Shown: in pieces, positions 16,139 to 24,961 of the stretch
How positions within the stretch are numbered: position 1 is the stretch's first letter
How the letters are laid out: every line of letters starts with the position of its first letter
From: Acidobacteriota bacterium
Lineage (GTDB): Bacteria > Acidobacteriota > Terriglobia > Terriglobales > Acidobacteriaceae
Direction of reading: 5' to 3'
Length of the DNA: 41,592 bases
Assembly (NCBI GenBank): GCA_003224905.1
Contig: QIAA01000055.1
Coordinates: 1-41,592, forward strand
Made by a program: the position numbers and the translations under genes
The notes under the pieces: model-generated
The model's database searches: none
What the model saw: the letters and a program-made list of their open reading frames with translations, nothing else
Told to the model about the DNA's origin: nothing

Positions 16139-17590
16139 TTACGCAGCTTTCGGATCATGGGCTGAGGGCTCTTTGTCTTCTTCGGGATTATGCCAGCCGC
16201 CCACGTCGAGAGCCAGGCGATCCGCCTCACGAGGTCCCCACGAGCCTGGCTCGTATTGATGCAGGGCTGCTTCATTTGCGAGTATGGGATTGACGATCGC
16301 CCACGCAGCTTCCACCGCGTCTTCGCGAACGAACAGCATGCCATCTCCATGCATAGCATCTCCCAAGAGACGCTCATAGGCATCAACCTCGTCCGCGGTG
16401 GGCTCCTCGACTACCGAAAGATGCACGGGCTTGGAGACAAGTTCTTCGCCGGGTCGCTTCACTCGGGCACTGAGGCTAAGCGAAATTTCTCCTGGACCGA
16501 GGCGGAACCGGAAAAGATTGCTCGATTCGGCGCCCAAAATGTCTAGCGGAGGTTTTCTGAGTTTGACCAGAACTTCGGTAGTCGTAACCGGCAGGCGCTT
16601 TCCGGCCCGAATCAGGAACGGGACACCTGACCACCGCCATGACTGAACCTCCAGGCGCACGGCCGCAAACGTCTCCACCTTGGACTCAGGTGCGACTCCC
16701 TTCTCTTTCTTGTATCCGTTGAACTGGCCTCGCACCAGATGCTTTGGGTCCAGCGGTGGAATGGTGCGGAATACTTTGACCTGTTCATCTCGGATAGCGT
16801 CGCAATGTAGCCCAGTGGGAGGCTCCATGGCCAGAAAAGCTACAACCTGAAGCATGTGGTTCTCGACCACATCGCGGATCGCCCCGGTGGCGTCGTAAAA
16901 CTGACCCCGCCCCTCGATGCCGAACTTTTCAGCCATCGTGATCTGCACACTCTCGATGTAATTCCGATTCCAGATAGGCTCCAGAAAACTATTGGCGAAG
17001 CGAAAGAACAGAAGATTGAGGACTGCCTCTTTACCGAGGTAATGGTCGATCCGAAAGATTTTAGATTCCGGAAGCGCCTCATGAAGTGCGGCATTCAACT
17101 GCTGGGCCGAGGCAAGATCGTGTCCAAAGGGCTTCTCGACAATGACCCGCGCATTTTTGATGCAGTTCGATTTGGCGAGAGACTCGACGACGCTTGTAAA
17201 GAGATTGGGTGGAATTGCCAGATAATGCGCCGGGCGACTGGCGGAGCCAAGCGTTTTCTTCAGTAAGTCAAAGGTTCCAGCTTTCTCATAATCGCCTCCG
17301 ACATAGCGAAGCAACTTCAGCAGCTTGGCCAAGGCTTCTTGATCGATCTCGCCTCCTTGCTGCTGGATGCTGTCGCGTACGCGCTCTTTGAGATGTTCGT
17401 TGGTACGCCCGGCCCTTGCAACCCCGATCACGGGTACATCCAGGTGACCATGCTGGACCATATGATAAAGAGCAGGGAATATTTTCTTATGAGCCAAGTC
17501 CCCCATCGCCCCGAATAGAACCAGGGCATCGGCTGGCGCTGTATCTTCCGCGCTCTTTGCTGTCGCGCACCCTTGTCTGAGATCCGGCAT
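16139..17590 (-). CDS. zwf: glucose-6-phosphate dehydrogenase
   Basis: This 483-residue cytoplasmic enzyme oxidises glucose 6-phosphate to 6-phosphogluconolactone with NAD(P)+, the entry to the pentose phosphate and Entner-Doudoroff routes. The N-terminal dinucleotide-binding loop is [12 protein letters not shown] (residues 25-36; most relatives have GASGDLAKRK). EKPFGHD is at 152-158, and the active-site signature RIDHYLGKE, with substrate-binding Lys and catalytic His, is at 180-188. Length is normal. AGGAG precedes the ATG at 17590. It lies 47 bases downstream of the GH15 gene on the same strand, so the two probably form an operon that releases and oxidises glucose units. A transaldolase remnant lies just beyond its stop. 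It is one of the few clearly intact genes in the island. Confidence 0.95.
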   Translation of the reverse strand: MPDLRQGCATAKSAEDTAPADALVLFGAMGDLAHKKIFPALYHMVQHGHLDVPVIGVARAGRTNEHLKERVRDSIQQQGGEIDQEALAKLLKLLRYVGGDYEKAGTFDLLKKTLGSASRPAHYLAIPPNLFTSVVESLAKSNCIKNARVIVEKPFGHDLASAQQLNAALHEALPESKIFRIDHYLGKEAVLNLLFFRFANSFLEPIWNRNYIESVQITMAEKFGIEGRGQFYDATGAIRDVVENHMLQVVAFLAMEPPTGLHCDAIRDEQVKVFRTIPPLDPKHLVRGQFNGYKKEKGVAPESKVETFAAVRLEVQSWRWSGVPFLIRAGKRLPVTTTEVLVKLRKPPLDILGAESSNLFRFRLGPGEISLSLSARVKRPGEELVSKPVHLSVVEEPTADEVDAYERLLGDAMHGDGMLFVREDAVEAAWAIVNPILANEAALHQYEPGSWGPREADRLALDVGGWHNPEEDKEPSAHDPKAA

Positions 17591-17637
17591 GAACGTCTCC
17601 TAATGATGTTTCAGGGCAAGACTCGCATCGTGCCATT

Positions 17638-19473
17638 CTAGCTGCCCAGCATACGGTCCAGATTGAATGCGGCGCTGATCAACGCGAGATGTGTAAAGGC
17701 CTGCGGGAAATTGCCCAGCGCTTCGCCTTGCGGCCCGGTTTGTTCCGCGTAGAGTCCGAGATGATTGGCATAGCCTAACACCCGCTCAAACAGCAACCTG
17801 GCGTGATCCAGCTTTTCGTTGTCCGCCTGGCCGGCGCGGGTCAGCGCCTCGACCAGCCAAAAAGAGCACATGTTGAAAGTGCCTTCCTCACCCGGAAGTC
17901 CGTCGATGCGGGGTTGCGGCGGGTAACGATATACCAGGCTGTCGCTGACGAGTCCGCCATCCCGCGGATTCTTGAGAATGGCGCTTATGGTGCTGAGCAT
18001 CCGCGGATCGGTCGGAGCCATGAAGAAGACCAGAGGCATGATCAGAAGCGATGCATCCAAGTCCTGACTGCCGTAAAACTGGGTAAAGGCGCGGCGTTTC
18101 TCGTTCCATCCTTTGGTCATTACTTCCTCGTAGATGTGGTCTCGCTCGCACATCCACTTGGCGCGATCAGCTGGAAGCGCACGTTTGTCGGCCAGTCGGA
18201 TGCCGCGATCCAGAGCAACCCAGTTCATAACTTTCGAGTACACGAAGTGCTCCTGGCGATTACGCATCTCCCAAATACCGGCATCACGAAGCTGCCAGTT
18301 TTCGCAGATCCACTCAAGCCGCTCGCGGATCTTCACCCAAACGTCGTATGAGGTGGGACTGACGTACTTGTTAGACAGGTAAAACGCGTCCATGAGCTCG
18401 CCGTAGATGTCTCCTTGGAACTGCGAAACGGCGTCGTTGCCGATGCGCACTGGGCTGGACCCTCGATAGCCTTCCCAGTGATCCAACGTCTGCTCGGGGA
18501 GCTGGTTGTCACCATTAATCGTGAAGACGACTGCGCCGCGCTCCCTCGGGCGTGCGTGCTTGGATGCGTACTCCTCGATCCAGCCCATGAAGGCAGCAGC
18601 CTCGTCTCTGAAGCCGATGCGAAGAAATGCATAGACCGTGAAAGCAGCATCGCGCATCCAGGTATAGCGGTAATCCCAGTTGCGAGACCCTCCGATGACT
18701 TCAGGCAAACTCGTGGTGGGGGCAGCGATAATCGCGCCGGTAGGTTCAAAGGTGAGAAGCTTTAGCGCCAAAGCTGATCTGTGCACCTGATCCCGCCAAC
18801 GCCCGTGGTAGGTACAGGCAGAGAGCCATTGCTGCCAGAAGTTCACGGTGCCCCGCAGCAACTCTTCAGCCTCTTCTTCGGACGGCGGACACGGGACTCC
18901 GCCCTCGCCGCAGTCGTCCCTAAGAATGAAGACCTGTGATTTTCCTTCCGAGAGCATGAACTCGGCGGACACTCCTCCGCGTCCATCATTCCTGAGGGGC
19001 ACCGCAGTTGAGAGAGCCAAGGTCAAGCTGCCTGTCTTGAATGTCGCTCCGTTAGCTTCCATCAGCGTGTCGTGGGTCTGTCGTCCATAGTCGAAAGCGG
19101 GGCGGCAAGTGACGGAAATTCGCACTGATCCCCTGACGCAGCGAATGCGGCGGTAGACATGACGATACTCAGGCGAGTCGGAAGGCAGCCCTACTGGCAT
19201 GAAGTCTTCCAACTCGGCAATTCCGTCCGTCAACAGGAAGCGCGTAACCAGGACGTTCGTGGAAGGCCAATAGAACTGCTTGTGCCGCACACCATCAGAG
19301 TCGGCAGAAATTCGGAAACAGCCGCCGTTCTTATCATCCAAGATCGCTCCGAAAACACTGGGCGAATCAAAGTGTGGGTAGCAGTACCAGTCGATCGAGC
19401 CGTTCATGCCTACCAAGGCAACTGTCCGCATGTTACCGACGATTCCGTAATTCTCGATAGGCTGATAGGACAT
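17638..19473 (-). CDS. GH15 family glycosidase (glucoamylase or trehalase type)
   Basis: This 611-residue protein opens with [30 protein letters not shown] in the usual GH15 manner. An N-terminal beta-sandwich (about 1-220) is followed by an (alpha/alpha)6 barrel. [14 protein letters not shown] (265-278) carries the acidic residue next to the substrate site, and the late [11 protein letters not shown] motif carries the presumed catalytic base Glu. There is no signal peptide, so it should act in the cytoplasm on glucans or trehalose; the two activities cannot be separated by eye. The start at 19473 is supported by GGAAGGA 7 bases upstream. Together with zwf it would feed glucose into the oxidative pentose phosphate pathway. 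Confidence 0.92.
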   Translation of the reverse strand: MSYQPIENYGIVGNMRTVALVGMNGSIDWYCYPHFDSPSVFGAILDDKNGGCFRISADSDGVRHKQFYWPSTNVLVTRFLLTDGIAELEDFMPVGLPSDSPEYRHVYRRIRCVRGSVRISVTCRPAFDYGRQTHDTLMEANGATFKTGSLTLALSTAVPLRNDGRGGVSAEFMLSEGKSQVFILRDDCGEGGVPCPPSEEEAEELLRGTVNFWQQWLSACTYHGRWRDQVHRSALALKLLTFEPTGAIIAAPTTSLPEVIGGSRNWDYRYTWMRDAAFTVYAFLRIGFRDEAAAFMGWIEEYASKHARPRERGAVVFTINGDNQLPEQTLDHWEGYRGSSPVRIGNDAVSQFQGDIYGELMDAFYLSNKYVSPTSYDVWVKIRERLEWICENWQLRDAGIWEMRNRQEHFVYSKVMNWVALDRGIRLADKRALPADRAKWMCERDHIYEEVMTKGWNEKRRAFTQFYGSQDLDASLLIMPLVFFMAPTDPRMLSTISAILKNPRDGGLVSDSLVYRYPPQPRIDGLPGEEGTFNMCSFWLVEALTRAGQADNEKLDHARLLFERVLGYANHLGLYAEQTGPQGEALGNFPQAFTHLALISAAFNLDRMLGS

Positions 19474-19552
19474 CGTTGTGTTCCTTCCCTATGCTCCGAA
19501 ATGAGTCGACTCGGTCTCAATCGATGTCGGTATTCTTAGAACTCGCACTGCG

Positions 19553-20053
19553 TCAGGCTCGCAAATTCTTCGCATATTTTTCCCGATGTCGAGGACTTGC
19601 AGGGAGGGGCCTAGCGACGACATCTCTGTTTGTGCTCTGAAATATGCCCTTGCCACATTGATCCAAGGTGTCGCATCGGCACTTCGTCATCAGCTTCTTG
19701 AGCACGCCTCGCACTGCCTTTATTCCATCCATCAGATCATCCAACTCCGCAAGCTTTCTTTGGGAGAGCGTTCGCCAGCGTTCCGAGGCGCGAGTGATAT
19801 CGCGGAAACCGAAGAACAGGTGTCGGATTTCAGTCAATGTAAAACCGAGTTGACGCGCACGTTGAATGATTGCCAGCCGGTAAAGCGCTGTAGTGTCGTA
19901 TCGTCTCTGTCCACTCATTCGCGGGGCCCGAGGAAGTAGTCCAATTCTCTCGTAATACCGAATCGCCGATGCTTGGAGTCCGACTTGTCGCGCCACCTCG
20001 GAAATCGTCAATTCAGGCACTGGGACATTCAGATCACCCCTTCCGATCAACAT
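19553..20053 (-). CDS. MerR-family transcriptional regulator
   Basis: Starting at the ATG at 20053 the protein has 166 residues. The winged helix shows ELTISEVARQVGLQASAIRYYERIGLL and R-R-Y, the classic MerR DNA-binding unit. A dimerisation helix follows, and then CRCDTLDQCGKG. This Cys pattern (C-x-C-x5-C) resembles the end of the SoxR cluster motif but lacks its first Cys, so metal or redox sensing is possible but not proven. A GTG at the P-E-L-T-I start is an alternative. The gene is divergent from the DinB-like gene, and the region between contains a perfect palindrome inside a promoter with 19-bp spacing (20087-20117), the arrangement that MerR proteins act on. It therefore likely controls that divergent operon. 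Confidence 0.88.
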   Translation of the reverse strand: MLIGRGDLNVPVPELTISEVARQVGLQASAIRYYERIGLLPRAPRMSGQRRYDTTALYRLAIIQRARQLGFTLTEIRHLFFGFRDITRASERWRTLSQRKLAELDDLMDGIKAVRGVLKKLMTKCRCDTLDQCGKGIFQSTNRDVVARPLPASPRHREKYAKNLRA

Positions 20054-20086
20054 CCGAACGTTGACAGATTCTTTACAACATTTCCC

Positions 20087-20117
20087 TTGCCTTAAAGTCG
20101 ACTTTAAGTTGTAGCGT
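20087..20117 (+). promoter_or_regulatory. MerR-type promoter and operator for the DinB-like operon
   Basis: A -35-like TTGCCT (20087-20092) and a -10-like TAGCGT (20112-20117) are separated by 19 bases, longer than the normal 17 and typical of MerR-controlled promoters. The perfect 18-bp palindrome CTTAAAGTCGACTTTAAG (20091-20108) fills the spacer. The promoter points toward the gene at 20172, away from merR. Confidence 0.7.
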
Positions 20118-20171
20118 AATGGATATAGCGACAGAGCGTCCAGAGCTTTGCCGCCAGGGGGACAAGTACTC

Positions 20172-20772
20172 ATGCAGAAAATGAAATTGATGTTGATGCT
20201 CGTGCTGTGGTCGACTTCTGGCAACCTTTTGGCACAAGTCGGACAGCAGCGCGTTGACGCCAAGGAAGCTGCCAGCCTCGACGCAGAACGGGAAAAGCAC
20301 GCACTGCAGGTCTTGGCGAAGCTCACCGAGAAAGTGATCGTGTCTGCTGCTGATGCCATGCCCGCCGACAAGTATGGCTTTGCGCCAACGGATGGTGAAT
20401 TCAAGGGCGTGCGTACCTTCGGTCAAACGGTGAAACACCTGTCCGCAACCCAACTACATTCTGGCCGCTGCGGCCTTGGGAGAGGAGCCACCAGCAGATG
20501 CTGGCGACGAGCTTGGGCCTGAAGCTGTGAGAACCAAAGATGAGATTATTAGATACCTGAAGGGCTCATTCGTGCATCTGGACCAAGCAATCGAAGCTAT
20601 CGGCCAGAAAACTGTACCTGTTAAATCCTCGCCGATCTCGCCGCTGAAAAGCGCGGAGGCAACTCGCCTGGCATTGGTGGTGGAGTCCCTCGTGCATGCC
20701 TTTGACCATTACGGACAAATGGTCGAGTATCTGCGCACGAACGGCGTCGTTCCCCCCGCAAGCCGGCCATGA
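20172..20772 (+). pseudogene. secreted DinB-like protein with a +1 frameshift
   Basis: The ATG at 20172 starts a signal peptide (MQKMKLMLMLVLWSTSGNLLA). The mature part has DKYGFAPTDGEFKGVRTFGQ and VKHLSAT, typical of DinB-like four-helix proteins. At 20449-20451 a run of three C has one base too many. Removing one C joins the frame to NYILAAAALGEEPPADAGDE and onward to HAFDHYGQMVEYL near the end, giving about 199 residues. DinB-like proteins often carry a His triad for metal binding; here one His is in VKH before the shift and HAFDHYG supplies the others after it. It lies under the MerR-type promoter and overlaps the next gene by ATGA. Either a real inactivation or a sequencing error at a homopolymer. 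Confidence 0.75.
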
Positions 20773-21098
20773 AGCACGGCGCTGATGACAAGCTGATAGC
20801 TTGCTGTTTGACCAGCACAGAACTACGAGAGCGTGAGGCAACGCTCCTTGCCCAATTTAGCTCCGCTGTGCTCGGGACGGAAGAACTCCGGGATGGGTAT
20901 GCTTTCCACCTTCCCGGCGATGGCAAATGGATTTCGATTATAGCGAAAACAATTGTGGCAGAAAGGGAGTGTTGCCCCTTCTTGACATTCGAGTTCGTCG
21001 CCCAACCTGGCATGGGGCCGGTAATCGTCCGCGTGACCGGCACTGCTGGCGCAAAGGACTTCTTGAAAACTATCTTGTGTAAGCCCCGCGGCGGCTAG
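20769..21098 (+). CDS. hypothetical protein, 109 residues, downstream of the DinB-like gene
   Basis: The start overlaps the previous stop by 4 bases. The protein is soluble, with LTSTELREREATLLAQF at the N-terminus and a conserved-looking middle AERECCPFLTFEF containing a Cys pair, then GPVIVRVTGTAGAKDFL. Small proteins with this layout (an E-x-x-C-C-x-F-L motif) often accompany MerR-type regulators in soil bacteria, but I know of no established function. The MerR promoter upstream probably drives it together with the DinB-like gene. Confidence 0.6.
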   Translation: MKHGADDKLIACCLTSTELREREATLLAQFSSAVLGTEELRDGYAFHLPGDGKWISIIAKTIVAERECCPFLTFEFVAQPGMGPVIVRVTGTAGAKDFLKTILCKPRGG

Positions 21099-21176
21099 CA
21101 GTGGCCGGCAACTCGGAAGTTGTGAGGTTGTTGGCGTAACGTTGCGATAGCACTCAGTGACCACGAAGGAGGCCCG

Positions 21177-21761
21177 ATGCCACAGATTTCGACGCAAGAG
21201 TTCGAACGGCTGCCACTGCGGGTTCACGCCTTTCTTGCCGGTGTGCCGCTTCATGACGTGTGGGCCATCGATCTGCCACGTACGCGCTCCGGCATCACGC
21301 TGGATGAGTTGTCTCGAACGGCAAGCGCGTGCTTGTGCACACCACCACCGATCGTGCGCGTGCTCCTGAACATCCGTCTCTTCGTCGGCCGGCTGCTTGG
21401 CTGGGATCGCGAGCCGGCCGCAACCGCGTGGGAAACCTTCACAAGGCGCCTCACAACCGCTGATCGCTCCAGGTCGCTTGCGCCAGCGGGTACGCGCGAA
21501 GGACTTTTCCGGATCGTATACCGCTTCGAGAACGAGCAACTCCTTGAGCTGATTAACCGTACCGCCCACGCAGCAGCGCTGAGCGCCCTTGTCGAAACGG
21601 CAAATGGGTACCGCTTCTATTTCGGCGTTTACGTGCGCAGCGTCAGTCGCCTCACGCCGATCTACATGGCCCTGATCGACCCGTTCCGCAAGCTGGTCGT
21701 ATATCCCTCACTCCTTCGCACCGTGCGCGCGAAGTGGAATAAAGCCTTCGGCACGATCTGA
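21177..21761 (+). CDS. DUF2867 domain protein
   Basis: This 194-residue protein has AGGAGG 6 bases before the ATG at 21177. Visible family features: an N-terminal LPLRVHAFLAGVPLHDVWAIDLP, a central WETFTRRLTTADRSRSL, and a C-terminal YFGVYVRSVSRLTPIYMALIDPFRKLVVYPSLL. This is the DUF2867 pattern, sometimes found fused to NAD(P)-binding domains in SDR-like proteins. The molecular role is not known. It is one of the intact genes in the island, with 78 bases to the preceding gene. Confidence 0.75.
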   Translation: MPQISTQEFERLPLRVHAFLAGVPLHDVWAIDLPRTRSGITLDELSRTASACLCTPPPIVRVLLNIRLFVGRLLGWDREPAATAWETFTRRLTTADRSRSLAPAGTREGLFRIVYRFENEQLLELINRTAHAAALSALVETANGYRFYFGVYVRSVSRLTPIYMALIDPFRKLVVYPSLLRTVRAKWNKAFGTI

Positions 21762-21896
21762 CAACTGAAGACCTTTTCATAAGAATGTCGCGTACCCGGC
21801 GGATAATGAGCGGAGAGTCGGAGTGGCTAACACTAACGGCTGACTGACGCTACCGAGATGCTAGTCGATGTGCCCCTGTTTCTACGGAGTCACCCG

Positions 21897-22287
21897 ATGA
21901 CCGCAGCAGACTTTCGCAGGATTGCACTGAGCCTGGAGGGGGTGGAAGAGTACTCCCACGCAGGATTGCCAGCTTTTCGTGTAGGAGGCAGGAAATTTGC
22001 TTCGCTGGCCTCGCAACCAGGGGGGTACGGAAATCTGATGCTTACGCTGGAGCAGCAGGCGGCGTTTTGTGGAGGAGGCGCGCGAGATTTTCTTGCCGAT
22101 TCCTGGCGGCTGGGGAAAAATGGGACACACGCATATTCGCCTGGCGGCGGCGAGCGAGGATGTACTGACGGGTGCAGTCCGAACGGCGTGGAGACTGCGA
22201 ATTGATAAGAACGCAAAGCCGAAAAAAACCCATGTGGCGGAGCGCAGCGGAGTAACAGATAAGAAACGCGGGAAGCGACGACCATGA
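21897..22287 (+). pseudogene. MmcQ/YjbR-family DNA-binding protein with a +1 frameshift
   Basis: From ATG 21897 the frame reads MTAADFRRIALSLEGVEEYSH, then FRVGGRKFASLASQ and LMLTLEQQAAF, the double-wing MmcQ/YjbR fold. At 22065-22068 four T occur where three would keep the frame. Beyond it, in the +1 frame, comes VEEAREIFLPIPGGW, MGHTHIRLAAASEDVL and VRTAWRLRIDKNAKPKK. The repaired protein would have about 129 residues. The stop overlaps the following start (ATGA at 22284). As with its neighbours, the break is a single base in a short run. Confidence 0.75.
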
Positions 22288-22873
22288 GAGCAACAAGAGC
22301 GCGAAACATTAATAGCAATAAAAAGGACTTGTCACCAGAACAACGCGCAGAACTACTCAGAGCTTTGAAATCCCGTTTTGAGAAAAACATGAACCGTCAT
22401 AAAGGTCTTGAATGGGCTCAAGTACAAGCAAAGCTGGAAGCTAATGCTGAAAAACTGTGGTCCTCAATGAAATGGAAAGAACTGGCGGTGAACCGGACGT
22501 TGTTGGTCATGATAAAAAGACGGGCGAATACATTTTTTATGACTGTTCAGCGGAAAGTCCTAAAGGCCGCAGAAGTGTTTGCTATGACCGTGAAGCGCTG
22601 GACTCAAGGAAGGAACATAAACCAGAAGATAGCGCGATTGATATGGCAGCTGCCATGGGCATTGAGGTTTTAACGGAAGAACAATATCGAGAGTTGCAGA
22701 AACTTGGAGATTTCGATACGAAAACGTCGAGCTGGGTGAAAACACCTTCTGATATCAGAAAACTCGGCGGCGCCCTCTTTTGTGATCGCCGCTACAACAC
22801 TGTTTTCGTGTATCACAACGGTGCGGAATCTTACTATGCCGCCAGGGCATTCCGTGGCTCGCTAAGGGTCTGA
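22284..22873 (+). pseudogene. DUF4256 family protein with a -1 frameshift
   Basis: The ATG at 22284 opens a frame with LSPEQRAELLRALKSRFEKN and NRHKGLEWAQVQAKLE. At about 22462 (TGGTCCTCAATG) one base is missing relative to the reading W-S-L-N-E-M-E. The other frame then continues with GGEPDVVGHDKKTGEYIFYD, RRSVCYDREALDSR, MGIEVLTEEQYREL, WVKTPSDIRKLGGALF and YYAARAFRGSLRV to the stop at 22871. This is DUF4256, a family of unknown function of about 190 residues. Its base composition is visibly more AT-rich than that of its neighbours, hinting at a separate origin. Confidence 0.78.
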
Positions 22874-23020
22874 ATTTTGCATGCCGGCGCCTGCTTCACT
22901 CAGTCCCGAAGAGCGTTCAAACACCTGTACAGGCCAACAGCGTCGTGAAAGTGCGATAGCCGGTCGTAAGCCCTCCGATTCCCGCACCTACGACCGCAAC
23001 ATCTCTTGTCAATTCACGTT
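22874..23020 (-). pseudogene. N-terminal fragment of an FAD-dependent monooxygenase
   Basis: On the minus strand near 23010 the frame reads R-D-V-A-V-V-G-A-G-I-G-G-L-T, the Rossmann loop that binds FAD in aromatic-ring monooxygenases. After one extra base near 22963 it continues A-I-A-L-S-R-R and then VFERSSGLSEAGAGMQ, the typical end of the first beta-alpha-beta unit. The fragment stops where the DUF4256 gene ends, after only about 45 residues of a protein that is normally about 400. It is a remnant of a gene lost by deletion. Confidence 0.65.
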
Positions 23021-23097
23021 CCTTTTCAGGATACTTCTATCGAAAGTGAATCTCATATCGACAAGTCTGATCCCAATAGGACTGCATTCGACCCACC

Positions 23098-23598
23098 TTA
23101 GTCTGCAGCTACCTGTTTTTTCCTCCATTCTCTTGCTTCGTCCGATTTGGCCCACTCACCGGCCACTTGCTTGGTGGCGATGTTGAGGCGATTCCAGACA
23201 TTCGTGACGGTAATCCAGAGAACTAGCGACGCAAGCGCATTCTCGTCGTAGTGCCGTGCCGCTTCCTCCCAGATTTCGTCTGGAACCGGATCGAAACGAT
23301 CACTCAGTCGGGTGACGGCTTCTGTGAGCGCGAGCGCTGCACGTTCGGCATCGGTGAAATAGGGCGCGTCTTTCCATGCAGAGACCGCGAACAGGCGTTC
23401 GTTTGTCTCGTCCGCCTTCTTAAAACGGAGGCCCATGTCAACGCATACGCTGCAACCGTTGATCTGGCTCGCCCGCAGGTGAACGAGATCGAGTGTCTTC
23501 TTTGGTACGCCACTCTGTTCGGCAGCCTTTGCCAAACTTTGTAGCGCTTCCATCGCGCCGGGAATAATCATTGCCGGTTGTTTCATTCGAGCTTGCAT
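23098..23598 (-). CDS. AhpD-like / carboxymuconolactone decarboxylase family protein
   Basis: From the ATG at 23598 the protein has 166 residues: MQARMKQPAM, then KTLDLVHLRASQINGCSVCVDMG with a CSVC redox pair, and later YFTDAERAALALTEAVTRL. This is the alkylhydroperoxidase D-like fold, whose CxxC pair reduces peroxides or other small substrates. The frame is intact, unlike many neighbours. It is divergent from a second AhpD-like gene (23846) that carries TGA at the equivalent active-site position. The 247 bases between them presumably hold both promoters, but I see no convincing boxes. Confidence 0.88.
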   Translation of the reverse strand: MQARMKQPAMIIPGAMEALQSLAKAAEQSGVPKKTLDLVHLRASQINGCSVCVDMGLRFKKADETNERLFAVSAWKDAPYFTDAERAALALTEAVTRLSDRFDPVPDEIWEEAARHYDENALASLVLWITVTNVWNRLNIATKQVAGEWAKSDEAREWRKKQVAAD

Positions 23599-23845
23599 GA
23601 TTCTGAATTTCCTTCTTGAGAACTTGTGTTTCGCCTTCAGTACCATGACGAATCACAACGGAAAACGGAAAGATGTGACGGGGGAACTGCGCCGGGGTCC
23701 CAACGCAATTGTTTTGAAAGACTTCTTTGGTCCCGATAGGCTTCCCGATCGATCCGGGCAACTCGTTCCAGCCGCACGAGATCGGTTGTCCCTGTGTACC
23801 AGCCCGGGTGCATACGTGCAATGAGATTCATCCGCATATCGTTTC

Positions 23846-24403
23846 ATGGCAAGAGTCGAGGGCATTGATCCCCAACAGACGTCATTCCTGATGCGGCAGG
23901 TCTTCAAAAAGGTCCGCAAGATATTGGGCCGCGATCTCACTCCACAAAAGATCGCAGCCCGAGTGTCGCGTGTGTTCTGGATAAATGCGCTCGCAGAATG
24001 GCTGCTGGGGCAGAAAGCGGCTGTCCCACAACGGCAGCGGATGCTACTGACGTTGCGGACCGCGATGCGGGTCGGGTGTCCGTTCTGAATCGACGCGAAT
24101 TCTGCCGGAGGCAGAATATACGGTCTGAGCGACGACGAAATTACGGCGATCCGCGAGGGACAGCTCGAAGCATTTGCGCCGGCGGAGCTTGCCTTATTGC
24201 GCATGGCCGACGCCATGGCTGATACCCCGTCGAACGTCAATGATGAGCTCTATCGAGAGTTGCGCCGGCACTTTTCGGAAGAGCAACTCATCGAGCTCAC
24301 GGCGACTGCAGCGCTCGAAAACTTCCGTGCACGATACAACCGTGTCTTCGATGTGGGGAGCGACGGATTGTATCGTAAAGGTCTGAGGTTTAAACAGCGA
24401 TAG
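23846..24403 (+). CDS. AhpD-like selenoprotein candidate (in-frame TGA as Sec at residue 81)
   Basis: The frame runs from ATG 23846 to TAG 24401-24403 and is interrupted only by TGA at 24086-24088. The protein (185 residues counting Sec) starts MARVEGIDPQQTSFLMRQVF. It reaches RTAMRVGCPF, the TGA, then IDANSAGGRIYGLSDDEI, and continues with ALLRMADAMADTPSNVND, RHFSEEQLIELTATAALENF and RYNRVFDVGSDGLY. In carboxymuconolactone decarboxylase/AhpD proteins the active site is CxxC followed by ID-x-N-S, so TGA sits exactly at the second Cys, giving C78-P-F-U81. The family is intact on both sides of the TGA without any frame change. A hairpin meeting bacterial SECIS rules lies 18 bases downstream. 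AhpD-like selenoproteins are known in bacteria. The alternative is a nonsense mutation in a decaying island. Confidence 0.75.
24086..24117 (+). promoter_or_regulatory. candidate bacterial SECIS element
   Basis: TGA at 24086-24088 is followed by a hairpin: ATTCTGCC (24099-24106) pairs perfectly with GGCAGAAT (24110-24117), leaving an apical loop GGA (opening the top pair gives CGGAG). Bacterial SECIS elements need a stem-loop with G in the first two loop positions, about 16-37 bases from the UGA; here the distance is 18 bases. The stem lies fully inside the coding frame, as usual for bacteria. Confidence 0.65.
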
Positions 24404-24473
24404 ACCTCGGTCACCTTGCATACGCTTCATTCGTCAGTATGTATGACGGAGCCCAACAGAGGAATGTGACATC

Positions 24474-24908
24474 ATGGCCGAACACGAATGGTTGGCAATG
24501 CGATCAGGGCGACCATTGAAGCCTATCGAACCGCTTGGCTGGCGAATGATGCCAAAGGCGTGCTCAAGACGTTCACCGACGACGCGGTGCTGCTGCCTGC
24601 TCATGGAGCTCCCGCTGTAGTAGTAATCGCCGACATTGCGAAATATTGGTTTACGCTCGGCGGACCACCCGCCACCGTTACAGAGCTGAACATCACCGTC
24701 GATCAGACTAGCGGCAATGGGACGCTTGCGTACGCGCGTGGGTTGGACAGCGTTGCCTGGACAGTTACTGAGGCGGGTACCACGCGCCGTCACTCCCATC
24801 CCGGAACACCTACCTGAACGTGATGAAGAAGGTGCAAGACGGTTCCTGGCGGATCCAGGTACACATGTGGGACGACGGTCCCGAGCGCGTGGAAGCTGCC
24901 GTCGCTTC
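24474..24908 (+). pseudogene. SnoaL-like / NTF2-fold protein with frameshifts
   Basis: AGAGGA precedes ATG 24474 (MAEHE). The frame must slip at about 24488 to continue as V-G-N-A-I-R-A-T-I-E-A-Y, then AWLANDAKGVLKTFTDDAVLLPAHG, YWFTLGGPPATVTELNITVD and GLDSVAWTVTEAGTTRRHSHPGT. Near 24808 it must slip again to read YLNVMKKVQDGSWRIQVHMWDDGPERV. That is a small NTF2-like fold protein of about 145 residues. No stop follows the expected end, and the final frame stays open beyond. Function unknown; members bind small ligands or act as isomerases. Two slips make it most likely inactive. Confidence 0.65.
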
Positions 24909-24961
24909 TGTCGGAGGCCGTCGATTGAGAGCAATTCGTGACCCGGCGATCTTCGTTCTAG

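Noticed and set aside
20054..20404. Longer version of the MerR protein starting at 20404
   Set aside because: The extra residues have no domain and run antisense to the promoter and the DinB-like gene; the winged helix begins shortly after 20053.
23646..23845. Short open frames on both strands between the two AhpD-like genes
   Set aside because: None has a ribosome-binding site plus recognisable features; the stretch is more likely a divergent promoter region.
23846..24088. Short AhpD-like fragment ending at the TGA as a simple truncated gene
   Set aside because: The same frame continues with family-typical sequence to 24403 and a SECIS-like hairpin follows, so a selenoprotein is the better explanation, though a nonsense mutation is not excluded.
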